DNA from: Affinundibacterium flavidum
GTDB taxonomy: Bacteria > Pseudomonadota > Gammaproteobacteria > Burkholderiales > Burkholderiaceae_D
Direction: 5' to 3'
Length of the DNA stretch: 64,000 nucleotides
Assembly (NCBI RefSeq): GCF_014284175.1
Contig: NZ_JACOGA010000008.1
Span: 62,001 to 126,000 of the forward strand
Position 1 is the stretch's first letter; every line of letters begins with the position of its first letter. Below, piece after piece: positions 37,397-45,500 of this stretch. The notes under the pieces were generated by a model. It did no database searches. It had not been told where the DNA came from and saw nothing but the letters and a program-made list of their open reading frames with translations. The position numbers and the translations under genes were made by a program.

Positions 37397-37864
37397 ATGA
37401 AACCTATCGCCTTAACTGTTTTGCTGGCAACTCTTGGCGCAACAGGATTGAGCTTAGCGCAATCGAATATTGACATAGACTTGAACGGCATCCACAGTAA
37501 AGTCGTCAGTGTTAAATGCACACAAAACTCGACAAAGAAATCCTGTGCAAAATTATTACCGCCCCCAATTCCACCTGCGCCGCCTGCGCCACCCGCACTA
37601 CCATCACCTATGGCACCGCTTCCACCGCCACCTCCACCGCTACCAGATCTGCCTTCTATTGCAGATTTGCCTGAGCCACCTGAGCCGCCAGAACCACCAG
37701 AAATTGTCATCCCTGATGAAGTTCATCAAGCTTGCAAAAACAAAAGTGTCGGGGCTAGCGCGAGCTGGCAGCCGAATAAGTCAACCTACTATGGCGGCAC
37801 CTGTGTAAAACGTGATGGCAAGATGATTTTGGATGTCCATCAAATTTCTCTACACAAATCTTAA
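37397..37864 (+). CDS. Small exported proline-rich protein with four cysteines
   Basis: 155 residues. A signal peptide (MKPIALTVLLATLGATGLSL then AQ) precedes a short N-terminal domain (23-52) with Cys41 and Cys50. A proline-rich middle (54-102) contains LPPPPPPLPDLP and the repeat PEPPEPPEPPE, and the C-terminal domain has Cys113 and Cys136 and a basic end. The even number of cysteines suits disulfides in the periplasm. AGGAG precedes the ATG. No family was recognised. It lies 126 bp after a two-component pair whose sensor has a similar polyproline periplasmic tract, so it may be a ligand or a target of that system; this is inference. Confidence 0.75.
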   Translation: MKPIALTVLLATLGATGLSLAQSNIDIDLNGIHSKVVSVKCTQNSTKKSCAKLLPPPIPPAPPAPPALPSPMAPLPPPPPPLPDLPSIADLPEPPEPPEPPEIVIPDEVHQACKNKSVGASASWQPNKSTYYGGTCVKRDGKMILDVHQISLHKS

Positions 37865-37992
37865 GCCCTCTGATTAAGCCGTCTGAAACAATTTTATTGT
37901 GGCATGTCATTTTTCGCTATGTCAGATCTGAGATCGTCAAACTTGGCGTGGCGAAAATTGCCTTCGTCTGCAATCACAATTAAAGGAAAAAT

Positions 37993-39388
37993 ATGTATTT
38001 GTCTCGCTCCATACAACTACTGCTGGTTGCCAGCGCCGTATACCTCGTACCAAATTCTGTTATGGCTCAAGTGGCAGATGCAAAAAACGATTTGACGCTC
38101 AATGCCAGTGATCGAACCATGGTGATACAAAATCTACAGAAAAGTATGTCCAAGAAATATGTCTTTCCTGAGGTAGCAACGAAGGTCAATGCAATGCTGG
38201 CGCAGCATTTGAAAAATGGTGACTACGACAAATTAGGGCCTGTTAACACTTAAATCGGGAGATGCGTTCAAGCCAAAAGGCGGGATGGCAAGGCGTAGTT
38301 CGCTGCCGAGGCTGGTGCCTCGGCAAGAGCTACAACGCTGTCCATCGCGCCTTTTGGCTTGAACCCTTCGGGAATGGGTAAAACGGGCACATGGCGTTGT
38401 TGCAAGTCGCTTACAGTGCGGTAGTTTAAAATTAGCTGCGGCGCGCCTTGACGCCTAGCCCTGTGCCCGTTTTTCCGCATTCGCACTCCCGATTTAAGTG
38501 TTAACAGGCCCTAGTAGCGCAAAAGAATTCTCGAAATTGCTCACCGAACAATTGCGCCTACAAACGAAAGACAAGCATCTGGGTGTAGGTTTTGAAGCTG
38601 ATGAAATCCCAGCAACCGACGACAACGGTGAACCAAGCGTTGAAGAAAAATCGAAGATGGATGCCGAAGAACGTCAATTCATGCAAGCAGTGAATTTTGG
38701 CGTAGAACGTATCGAAAGACTGCCTGGAAATGTAGGTTATTTTGAGCTACGCGGTTTTGGCAATACTGAAATTGTCGGACATGCGATTAGTGCCGCCATG
38801 ACTCTGATCAATGCCAGTGATGCCTTGATTATTGATTTACGTAAAAATGGTGGCGGTTCACCTCAAACAGTAGCCTTAATCGCCAGCTATTTCACCGCAC
38901 CAGAAACCCATCTAAACGACATCTACAATCGATCTGAAAATAAGACCACGCAAATTTGGACTACCCCGTATACAGCGGGTCCGCGCTATGACAAAAATAA
39001 ACAGGTTTATATCTTGACTAGCTCACGCACATTTTCTGCAGCCGAAGATCTGACCTATACCTTACAGAGTCTAAAGCGCACAATCACCGTTGGCGAAGTC
39101 ACTGGCGGCGGCGCGCACCCTGTAGAGTCTGAACGCATTCATCCACATTTTATGGCAAACATTCCGTTTGGACGCTCAATTAACCCCATTACCAAAACCA
39201 ATTGGGAAGGAACTGGCGTACAACCCGATATCCTCAGCAAAGCCGATGCCGCTTTAACGATTGCGCATCGCAAAGCATTGGAAAATTTATTGGAAAAAGA
39301 AAAGCACCCAGGTAAAAAAGCGGATGTTCAACGCGCCTTGAATTCACTCAATTCAATCAAGGAAAATAAAGACGAAGCAAAAAAATAG
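37993..39388 (+). pseudogene. S41-family (C-terminal processing protease-like) peptidase, split by a miniature element
   Basis: The 5' part (37993-38235) encodes a signal peptide (LLLVASAVYLVPNSVMAQ) and the start of the S41 N-terminal domain (DRTMVIQNLQKSMSKKYVFP). The 3' part (38514-39388) continues with SSAKEFSKLLTEQLRLQTKD and the catalytic domain, including IDLRKNGGGSPQTV and the serine loop LTSSRTFSAAEDL. A 276-bp element (38236-38511) sits between and brings a stop codon after 86 residues. Joining the 'tta' at 38233 to the 'agt' at 38514 restores one frame of about 373 codons. The 3' part still has a reading frame opening inside the element, but it lacks the signal peptide, so function is probably lost. 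Other bases in the reading frame look intact, suggesting a recent event. Confidence 0.88.
38236..38511. mobile_element. 276-bp miniature inverted-repeat element inserted in the S41 gene
   Basis: Perfect 26-bp terminal inverted repeats, at 38236-38261 (starting GGGCCTGTTAACACTTAAAT) and 38486-38511. TA flanks both ends (38234-38235 and 38512-38513), consistent with a TA target duplication. Inside are nested inverted repeats: TTCAAGCCAAAAGGCG (38268-38283) with its complement at about 38349-38364, the hairpin CCGAGGCTGGTGCCTCGG (38308-38325), and ACGGGCACA/TGTGCCCGT arms. No transposase gene is present, so it is non-autonomous. Confidence 0.88.
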
Positions 39389-39438
39389 TTCGCACAAATA
39401 CCAGAATCTGTTGACATAAAGAGCTCATCTTCATTTTC

Positions 39439-39638
39439 TAAGGCTTACGCAAAATTGATACTGGCCTCGCTGCGTTCCTTTGTAGCGCGCGACAAAGAGA
39501 GCGAAAGTCGTATTGGTCTTAGGAATCAATGGAGTTAGGTAGGGTGCGCCGTGCGCACCTCAGTCACCAATATGTTTGGTGCGCGCGGCGCGCCCTACTT
39601 AATGAAGCTCTAGTCAGATTAATTTTGCGTAAACCCTA
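39439..39638. mobile_element. 200-bp miniature inverted-repeat element (TTACGCAAAA ends) containing a second palindrome
   Basis: Terminal inverted repeats TAAGGCTTACGCAAAA (39439-39454) and TTTTGCGTAAACCCTA (39623-39638) match at 14 of 16 positions. They are the same ends as the element at 22335-22464. A GTAGGG-type palindrome (39539-39598) lies inside, so one element may have inserted in another. It sits between the broken S41 gene and a GIY-YIG-like gene, and has no coding capacity. Confidence 0.7.
39539..39598. repeat. 60-bp palindromic repeat (GTAGGGTGCGCC type)
   Basis: Arms of 21 bp: GTAGGGTGCGCCGTGCGCAC (39539 onward) and the complementary right arm ending GCGCCCTAC (39598), 19 of 21 matching. 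It is nested in the 200-bp element. Relatives are at 1116-1197 and 62907-62991. Confidence 0.8.
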
Positions 39639-39676
39639 TTTTTTATATTTACAGAATACGCGCAACATTGAATCGT

Positions 39677-40216
39677 TCAATTCATCACGCCCGACATCCA
39701 GGAAAAAGCTTTCTTGAATATTCCTTCGCGCACTACGGGTGTGCTTGGACTTGTAAATTGTGTGTCGACTGCCTGCTCTGCGTTTGCTGCATTTTCTTTT
39801 TCCAAATACTCACGCAAGGCCGACTCTTGTCGAAAGCGGTTTTGAAATTTTAAGTCTGCATCGCGGATGCATTGATCAATAATAATTTCGGCTCGACGCA
39901 CATCCACTTCAAAAAAATCTTGCTCGCGGCGACCACATCGCACGTTTTGCAAAGCTTGAAATATGCCCTCAATCGCCCCGCCACCATCCTGCGCGCGCAT
40001 TTCAAATATGCACTCATAATTGCCCGGAATAGTATTCGTCTTATCGCGATTAAGTTCTAAAGCCTTCGCCCAGCCAGAGCGCCGACTCAATCCTATCTGC
40101 AATAAACCTTCCTTCAAGCCAGAATTACGCAAGATATAGACATTCCCAGGAACACCGTGCAAAGGCTTAGATTCACGATACTGCGCACGCTGCTGGGCCG
40201 TGGAACTGGACTGCAT
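39677..40216 (-). CDS. GIY-YIG-like (T5orf172/MUG113-type) protein
   Basis: About 179 residues from the ATG at 40216, which has GAGG six bases upstream; an ATG five codons earlier lacks one. The core GNVYILRNSGLKEGLLQIGL followed by WAKALELNRDKT and FQALQNVRCGRREQDFFEV is the pattern of the T5orf172 branch of the GIY-YIG nuclease superfamily, found in phage, mobile and some host proteins. The C-terminal 60 residues are a charged helix then a Ser/Thr-rich tail. Catalytic activity is uncertain. It stands alone beside miniature elements. Confidence 0.65.
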   Translation of the reverse strand: MQSSSTAQQRAQYRESKPLHGVPGNVYILRNSGLKEGLLQIGLSRRSGWAKALELNRDKTNTIPGNYECIFEMRAQDGGGAIEGIFQALQNVRCGRREQDFFEVDVRRAEIIIDQCIRDADLKFQNRFRQESALREYLEKENAANAEQAVDTQFTSPSTPVVREGIFKKAFSWMSGVMN

Positions 40217-40424
40217 AAAGCACCTCACCATTGTTTAGCTAATTGATATTGGCTCCAGTGTAAGAAAAGTATCTAAACTCCCATCGTTGGAATAAGCACG
40301 GAAATACCGGCTAATTCCGCCATAAGCATTGCGATATCTAAGAAATGAGGGGATTTATTGAAATTGTGGCGATTTCTGCATGCAAATCAAGGCATGGCGC
40401 ATAAACCAAAAAGCCGTGCTGCCC

Positions 40425-40430
40425 TATAAT
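40425..40430 (+). promoter_or_regulatory. Candidate -10 box of aroG promoter
   Basis: A perfect TATAAT 64 bp before the DAHP synthase ATG. No good -35 element was found at the 16-18 bp spacing, so the call is moderate. Transcription from here would place the 12-bp repeat at 40449-40484 in the 5' untranslated region. Confidence 0.5.
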
Positions 40431-40448
40431 AGAAGCCAACTTATTACC

Positions 40449-40484
40449 TTCTCACTTACTCTCTCACTTACTCTCCTACTTGGA
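40449..40484. repeat. 12-bp tandem repeat in the aroG leader
   Basis: TTCTCACTTACT (40449-40460), CTCTCACTTACT (40461-40472) and CTCCTACTTGGA (40473-40484). The array ends ten bases before the ATG and overlaps where a ribosome binding site would be (TTGGA). Confidence 0.85.
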
Positions 40485-40493
40485 TTACCCACG

Positions 40494-41567
40494 ATGAATA
40501 GCCAGGATTTAGAAAATATCAATGTCACCTCGTTCGCTCCCATGCCAACGCCGGAAGAATTACATGCCAAGCTACCACTGTCAGAACATGCAGCAACCGT
40601 AGTCGATGCAGGACGTGAAAGCTTAAAGAATATTTTGGATCGTAAAGATCAGCGATTGATCGTGGTGGTCGGTCCCTGCTCCATTCACGATCCGGTCGCA
40701 GGTTTGGACTATGCACGTCGCCTAAAAAATTTACAGGAAGAAGTCAAAGACAGCATGCTCTTGGTCATGCGCGTGTACTTTGAAAAACCACGCACCACCA
40801 CGGGCTGGAAAGGTTATATCAATGATCCTTTGATGGATGATTCTTTTCAAGTCGATTTGGGTATGGAAAAAGCCCGTCAATTTTTACTCGATATTTGCGA
40901 ACTTGGTTTGCCAACCGCCACCGAAGCGCTCGATCCTATCTCTCCACAATATCTGGGCGATTTAATCGCCTGGACCGCGATCGGCGCCCGCACCACAGAA
41001 TCTCAAACGCATAGAGAAATGTCTTCCGGCTTATCCACACCGGTAGGTTTTAAGAATGGTACCGACGGCGATATCAGTATCGCGATCAATGCGATTTTAT
41101 CGGCTTCCCATCCGCACTCTTTCTTGGGTTTAAATGGTCAGGGGAAAGTATCGGTAGTACGCACGCGTGGTAATCAATATGGTCACGTCGTCTTGCGTGG
41201 TGGTGATGGTCGTCCAAACTACGATACGGTCTCGGTCGCAATGGCGGAACAAGCCTTAAAGAAAGCAAAATTACCAGCGAATATCATCGTCGATTGTTCA
41301 CATGCGAATAGTTATAAAAAGCCTGAACTACAACCGCTGGTAATGGCCGATGTCATCAATCAAGTCGTCAATGGCAATCAAGCTTTAGTTGGCCTAATGA
41401 TAGAGTCGAACATCGTTGCCGGGAATCAAAAAATTCCCGAAGATTTAAGTCAATTGATTTACGGTTGCTCCGTGACAGATGCATGTGTAGATTGGACGAC
41501 GACGGAGACGATGATACGGGATGCAGCAGCACGTTTGCGCCAGCGCCAAACAACAATTCAGGCATAA
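40494..41567 (+). CDS. aroG: 3-deoxy-7-phosphoheptulonate (DAHP) synthase, class I
   Basis: Condenses phosphoenolpyruvate and erythrose 4-phosphate, the first step of aromatic amino acid synthesis. The ATG at 40494 gives about 357 residues, normal for the class I (AroFGH) family; longer in-frame starts run through the leader repeat and are rejected. Motifs: VVVGPCSIHDP, MRVYFEKPRTTTGWKG, the IGARTTESQTHREM substrate region and IVDCSHANSYKKPELQ. Feedback control is not evident by eye. It is alone on the plus strand, with a DUF2242 lipoprotein gene following. Confidence 0.93.
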   Translation: MNSQDLENINVTSFAPMPTPEELHAKLPLSEHAATVVDAGRESLKNILDRKDQRLIVVVGPCSIHDPVAGLDYARRLKNLQEEVKDSMLLVMRVYFEKPRTTTGWKGYINDPLMDDSFQVDLGMEKARQFLLDICELGLPTATEALDPISPQYLGDLIAWTAIGARTTESQTHREMSSGLSTPVGFKNGTDGDISIAINAILSASHPHSFLGLNGQGKVSVVRTRGNQYGHVVLRGGDGRPNYDTVSVAMAEQALKKAKLPANIIVDCSHANSYKKPELQPLVMADVINQVVNGNQALVGLMIESNIVAGNQKIPEDLSQLIYGCSVTDACVDWTTTETMIRDAAARLRQRQTTIQA

Positions 41568-41599
41568 TCCAGTTCTGATTGATCAAACAAATTACGTTC

Positions 41600-42199
41600 A
41601 TGCAAAGTCTCAAACAACTTCTCTTGATCACAAGTGCCATCTTATTGACAGGTGGCCTCACTGCCTGCAATACAACACCGAAAAAAACCATCATGCATAA
41701 AGATGAATTCGGGATGGCAGAGATGTTCACCTATGCTGTTCCCGGTAACGAGCAAGAAGCGTGCGAAGCATCACGTCGCGCTTTGCTCAGTCAGGGTTAT
41801 ATCATTCATGAGGCAAATGAAAATAATGTCAAAGGACGACGTAAATTTCAATCCGATGATGAAACCCACGTGGAGATAGAGTTCAATATCGTCTGTGCGG
41901 CGAATAGCAAAGGTAGTAATAGCGCGACAATTTTTGCGAATGCGGTGCGTGACCGCTATGCGCTCAAGAAAAATAGTTCCAACGCCAGTCTTGGCGTGGG
42001 TGGTATAGGTTCAATCTCATTACCTTTTGGCGCAAGTAACGATTCTATGGTGAAGGTGGCGAGTGAAACGATTTCCGAAGCCAAATTGTACGAACGCTTT
42101 TATGATTTAGTCGAACGCTATCTGGATGATGTAAAAGTGCCTGAACCTGAATCCACGAAGGCCGAAACTGGTTCTGCTAACGGGCGATCTCAACCGTAA
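41600..42199 (+). CDS. DUF2242-family lipoprotein
   Basis: About 199 residues from the ATG at 41600 (a TTG seven codons upstream is possible). The signal peptide ends in the lipobox LTAC. The mature protein has a conserved cysteine pair (EACEASRRAL and NIVCAANSKG), a glycine-rich loop (SLGVGGIGSISLPFG) and a helical C-terminus (YERFYDLVERYLDD). The pattern corresponds to a betaproteobacterial lipoprotein family of unknown function (DUF2242). It lies 32 bp after DAHP synthase and is probably co-transcribed. Confidence 0.75.
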   Translation: MQSLKQLLLITSAILLTGGLTACNTTPKKTIMHKDEFGMAEMFTYAVPGNEQEACEASRRALLSQGYIIHEANENNVKGRRKFQSDDETHVEIEFNIVCAANSKGSNSATIFANAVRDRYALKKNSSNASLGVGGIGSISLPFGASNDSMVKVASETISEAKLYERFYDLVERYLDDVKVPEPESTKAETGSANGRSQP

Positions 42200-42240
42200 T
42201 TCAATAGCGGAAAAATCCACGTGCAGCAGATTGCGCAGGT

Positions 42241-42264
42241 AGGTGGAAGGATAGTTGGAAGTAT
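42241..42264. repeat. 12-bp tandem duplication after the DUF2242 gene
   Basis: AGGTGGAAGGAT (42241-42252) and AGTTGGAAGTAT (42253-42264), 10 of 12 identical. Confidence 0.7.
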
Positions 42265-42356
42265 GGAGGGCAGCAAGATCGGCAAGTCATCATGGCGTCA
42301 TAAACGATCGCTATGATGAAGGCTCATCTGACTACTCCTCCAAGGGTGTGGATTTT

Positions 42357-42384
42357 GCCCGCAAGCTATTGCGGGCTTTTTTTT
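42357..42384 (+). terminator. Rho-independent terminator for the plus-strand transcript
   Basis: Stem GCCCGCAA (42357-42364) with TTGCGGGC (42369-42376), loop GCTA, then eight T residues. It lies just before the convergent PBP1A stop codon. Confidence 0.9.
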
Positions 42385-42386
42385 GC

Positions 42387-44630
42387 TTACTGTTCAGGTG
42401 GAACGACTGCAGGCACTTCATCGATATCCAAAGTCTTCACACCCGCGCCATTCTGATATTCGGCATACATCCATTTACCATCAACAAAGACCAAATTTTC
42501 CGGTGCTGGACGAACAAATTCTGGCTTGCCTTTAAGTGCATGACGCATGGCATCAATCCAGATCGGCAAGGCCACAGTTGCGCCGAACTCTCTACCGCCT
42601 AAAGATTTTGGATCATCAAAACCCATCCAAGACACTGCCACGACACTCCCTGCATAACCAGCGAACCAGCCATCAACGGCATCGCTAGTGGTGCCTGTTT
42701 TACCCGCCAAATCGCGACGTCCCAGTTTTTGCGTCGCAGCAGCACCCGTGCCTGAGCGTACAACTTCACGTAACATACTGTCCATCACAAACGCGTTACG
42801 GCTGTCCAATACACGGGCATCTTCGCCCGGCAATTCGGCGACTTTTGCATCAAACAAGACCGCACCTTTGCCATCGATCACTTTTTGAATCAACCAAGGC
42901 TTGATTTGATAACCACCGTTCGCAAATACCGCGTAAGCACTCGCTAATTGCAATGGTGTGACCGAACCAGTACCCAGAGCCAAAGTCAAATTCACCGGGT
43001 GCTTATTCTGATCAAACCCGAAACGGGGCAAATAGTCTCGGCCATAACTGGCGCCGATCGCTTTCAAGGTACGTACTGCCACCACATTTTTTGATTGTGC
43101 GAGAGCACGTTGCATATCGACGGGGCCATCGTATTTGCCATCATCATTTCGTGGGTCCCACTTCAATTCTTCTTCGGTTGTGTGGGACAAAGGCACGTCA
43201 TTGATCAAGGTTTCTGGTGAAAATCCTTTTTCCAACGCAGCGGAATAAATGAAAGGCTTAATCGACGAACCTGGTTGGCGCCAGCCGCTCGTCACATGGT
43301 TAAATTTCTTGCGATTAAAATCAAAACCACCGACCAAAGCACGATAAGCACCATCATTCGCATTCAGTGACACATAGGCCGCTTCGACTTCGGGCACTTG
43401 CGTGACCGACCACTTTCCTTTGGCATCTTGCATCACGCGTATCAAGGCACCGACACGAATTTTTAAATCGCGATTCGCTTTCGGCTGTAATGCTGCATTC
43501 GCTAAACGCAAGCCTTCACCACTGATTTCTACCGATTCACCAGTCGCTAAATCAGCTTTAATGAGTTTAGGCGACACGGCTGTGACGACAGCAGAAATCA
43601 AGCCTTCGCTGGAAGGAAATTTTTGCAGAAATTCATCAATCGCATCATCGCGCAAATCCTCTGCGGTCGGTAATTCTACGAAAGCTTCAGGGCCGCGATA
43701 ACCGTGCCGCTGATCATAGGTCAAGACATTACGGCGCAGCGATTCATAGGCGGCATCTTGCTCGTCTCTGTCGATGGTCGTGATGACCTTGATGCCTGCA
43801 GTGTAAGTGTCTTCTTTGAACTGCTCGTAGATTTTTTGACGCACCATTTCGGCAACATACGCCGCATGTGATTCAAACTGCGCAACCTTGCTCACGTGCA
43901 GCCGTTCTTTGCTCGCGACATCAAACTGTGCCTGCGTAATATCACCATGTTTCAACATACTTTTTAATACTAAAACCTGACGTTGCTTGGCGCGCTCAAA
44001 ATTGACTGCTGGATTATGCCGCGCTGGATTTTGCGGAATACCCGCCAGCATCGCAGTCTCTGCAATCGTTAATTCCTTTAAACTCTTATTAAAGTAAGTG
44101 CGTGCCGCACTAGAAAAACCATGCGTGCGCTGGCCGAGATAAATCTGATTCATATACAGCTCTAAAATCTGATCTTTGCTCAGTGCGTTTTCAATACGTC
44201 GCGCCAACATCATTTCACGTAACTTACGAGTGACAGATTTTTCGCGGGTTAAGAAAAAGTTGCGCGCAACTTGCATCGTAATTGTCGATGCTCCTTGTTG
44301 CACGCCACCAGTAACGGTAGCAACCACAGCTCTTGCCACACCGATGTAATCGACACCGCCATGCTCATAAAATCGTGCATCTTCGATGGATAACACGGCT
44401 TTTTTCATGGATTCCGGGATTTCTTTAATCGGCACAAAATCTCGATGTTCTTCGCCAAATTCACCGATTAAGGTATTGTCAGCGGTATAAATTCGCAGAG
44501 GAATTTTCGGTTTGTAATCCGTCACCGCAGTCAATTCTGGTAAACCAGGTGCCAAGATCAAGAAAACATAAGCCAGTAGCGCCAGAACAAAAATCGTAGC
44601 GGCAGCAGCAAAAGCAAGTAACCATTTCAT
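42387..44630 (-). CDS. mrcA: Penicillin-binding protein 1A (bifunctional transglycosylase/transpeptidase)
   Basis: A class A PBP that polymerises and cross-links peptidoglycan; 747 residues. An N-terminal membrane anchor (4-30) is followed by the GT51 domain with the catalytic glutamate in SIEDARFYEHGGVD and the motif QGASTITMQVARNFF. An OB-like insert comes next (about 290-390), then the transpeptidase domain with SxxK in PGSSIKPFIYSAA, SxN in QSKN and KTG in GKTGTTSDAVDGW. All motifs are intact. It is divergent from a TonB-N-like gene. Confidence 0.95.
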   Translation of the reverse strand: MKWLLAFAAAATIFVLALLAYVFLILAPGLPELTAVTDYKPKIPLRIYTADNTLIGEFGEEHRDFVPIKEIPESMKKAVLSIEDARFYEHGGVDYIGVARAVVATVTGGVQQGASTITMQVARNFFLTREKSVTRKLREMMLARRIENALSKDQILELYMNQIYLGQRTHGFSSAARTYFNKSLKELTIAETAMLAGIPQNPARHNPAVNFERAKQRQVLVLKSMLKHGDITQAQFDVASKERLHVSKVAQFESHAAYVAEMVRQKIYEQFKEDTYTAGIKVITTIDRDEQDAAYESLRRNVLTYDQRHGYRGPEAFVELPTAEDLRDDAIDEFLQKFPSSEGLISAVVTAVSPKLIKADLATGESVEISGEGLRLANAALQPKANRDLKIRVGALIRVMQDAKGKWSVTQVPEVEAAYVSLNANDGAYRALVGGFDFNRKKFNHVTSGWRQPGSSIKPFIYSAALEKGFSPETLINDVPLSHTTEEELKWDPRNDDGKYDGPVDMQRALAQSKNVVAVRTLKAIGASYGRDYLPRFGFDQNKHPVNLTLALGTGSVTPLQLASAYAVFANGGYQIKPWLIQKVIDGKGAVLFDAKVAELPGEDARVLDSRNAFVMDSMLREVVRSGTGAAATQKLGRRDLAGKTGTTSDAVDGWFAGYAGSVVAVSWMGFDDPKSLGGREFGATVALPIWIDAMRHALKGKPEFVRPAPENLVFVDGKWMYAEYQNGAGVKTLDIDEVPAVVPPEQ

Positions 44631-44824
44631 AGGTGACGACCAGAATATCTGGTGAAGAATGAAAACGCACAGTGTAAACGGACTAAATCTGACCGCAAGG
44701 CTTTTCTTTGATGGGTATCGTGATTTAGTACCAGATAGTGCGTGTTCCTAGCCAAGGCAATCAATCCACGGTCAGAATTATCAAAACGCTTAGGCTAGCG
44801 CATGTTTATTTTTCGTGGTTTACT

Positions 44825-45487
44825 ATGCCTGCATCTTCACGCCATCAATTGCTTGTATTTCTTCTCATATTATTGCTACATTTATCAGCAATTTGGCTGT
44901 TCAGTCATCTGCATCGCTCGCAGCCCGCTGCTTCCAAGACGAATATGCAATTAGTGTTTATACAAACTGAAAAACTCGTCTTATCAACGACCTCTCCTAC
45001 GATGCCAATGCAGCAAAACCAGCACAAAGCTGAGCAAACGAGAACAAGATCCAAAGCAACCCCGCCCTTATCAATTACTAGCAACAAAGCGTTCGACAAT
45101 ATCACTACGGAAACGAAACGAGATAATCCGCCTGGTAGTGAGGTTCCCGTTAAAAGCCCCGAACTAAACCGCGATGTCGGTCGCATCAGCCAATTATTAG
45201 AACGCGATTTGCGATTCGACGAACAGAAATTACAAGCAGCCAAACCACCGAACCAAATCGTGCGCGAATACTGGAGCAAACAAAACCATCCATACAAAGA
45301 CAAATGGGATGAGCTTGCCCACAAAATAGAAAAAGCAGGCAAGCCGCGAGATTTACAGATAGAAACTTTTAAAGCCATGGATGGAACACAGATCAGCAAG
45401 ATTGATGGGCGCTGTTACAAAGCGCCCGATCCTGGACGGACTTACTTACATCAGGAAGAGGTGCGGCAAGTCATTTGTCCGCGCTGA
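44825..45487 (+). CDS. Hypothetical single-pass membrane protein (TonB-N-like)
   Basis: 220 residues from the ATG at 44825. One N-terminal membrane helix (LLVFLLILLLHLSAIWLF) is followed by a Ser/Thr/Pro/Lys-rich linker of about 80 residues and a charged C-terminal domain (about 105-220) with two cysteines (DGRCYKAP and VICPR). The layout recalls TonB N-termini, but no TonB C-terminal domain is seen. No function is proposed. It is divergent from PBP1A and convergent with an ABC exporter gene. Confidence 0.65.
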   Translation: MPASSRHQLLVFLLILLLHLSAIWLFSHLHRSQPAASKTNMQLVFIQTEKLVLSTTSPTMPMQQNQHKAEQTRTRSKATPPLSITSNKAFDNITTETKRDNPPGSEVPVKSPELNRDVGRISQLLERDLRFDEQKLQAAKPPNQIVREYWSKQNHPYKDKWDELAHKIEKAGKPRDLQIETFKAMDGTQISKIDGRCYKAPDPGRTYLHQEEVRQVICPR

Positions 45488-45500
45488 TTATTTCTTAAGA

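Noticed and set aside
38498-39388. The 3' part of the S41 gene as an independent functional protease starting at the GTG inside the element
   Set aside because: That start lies in the inverted-repeat end of the element, has no ribosome binding site, and the product would lack a signal peptide.
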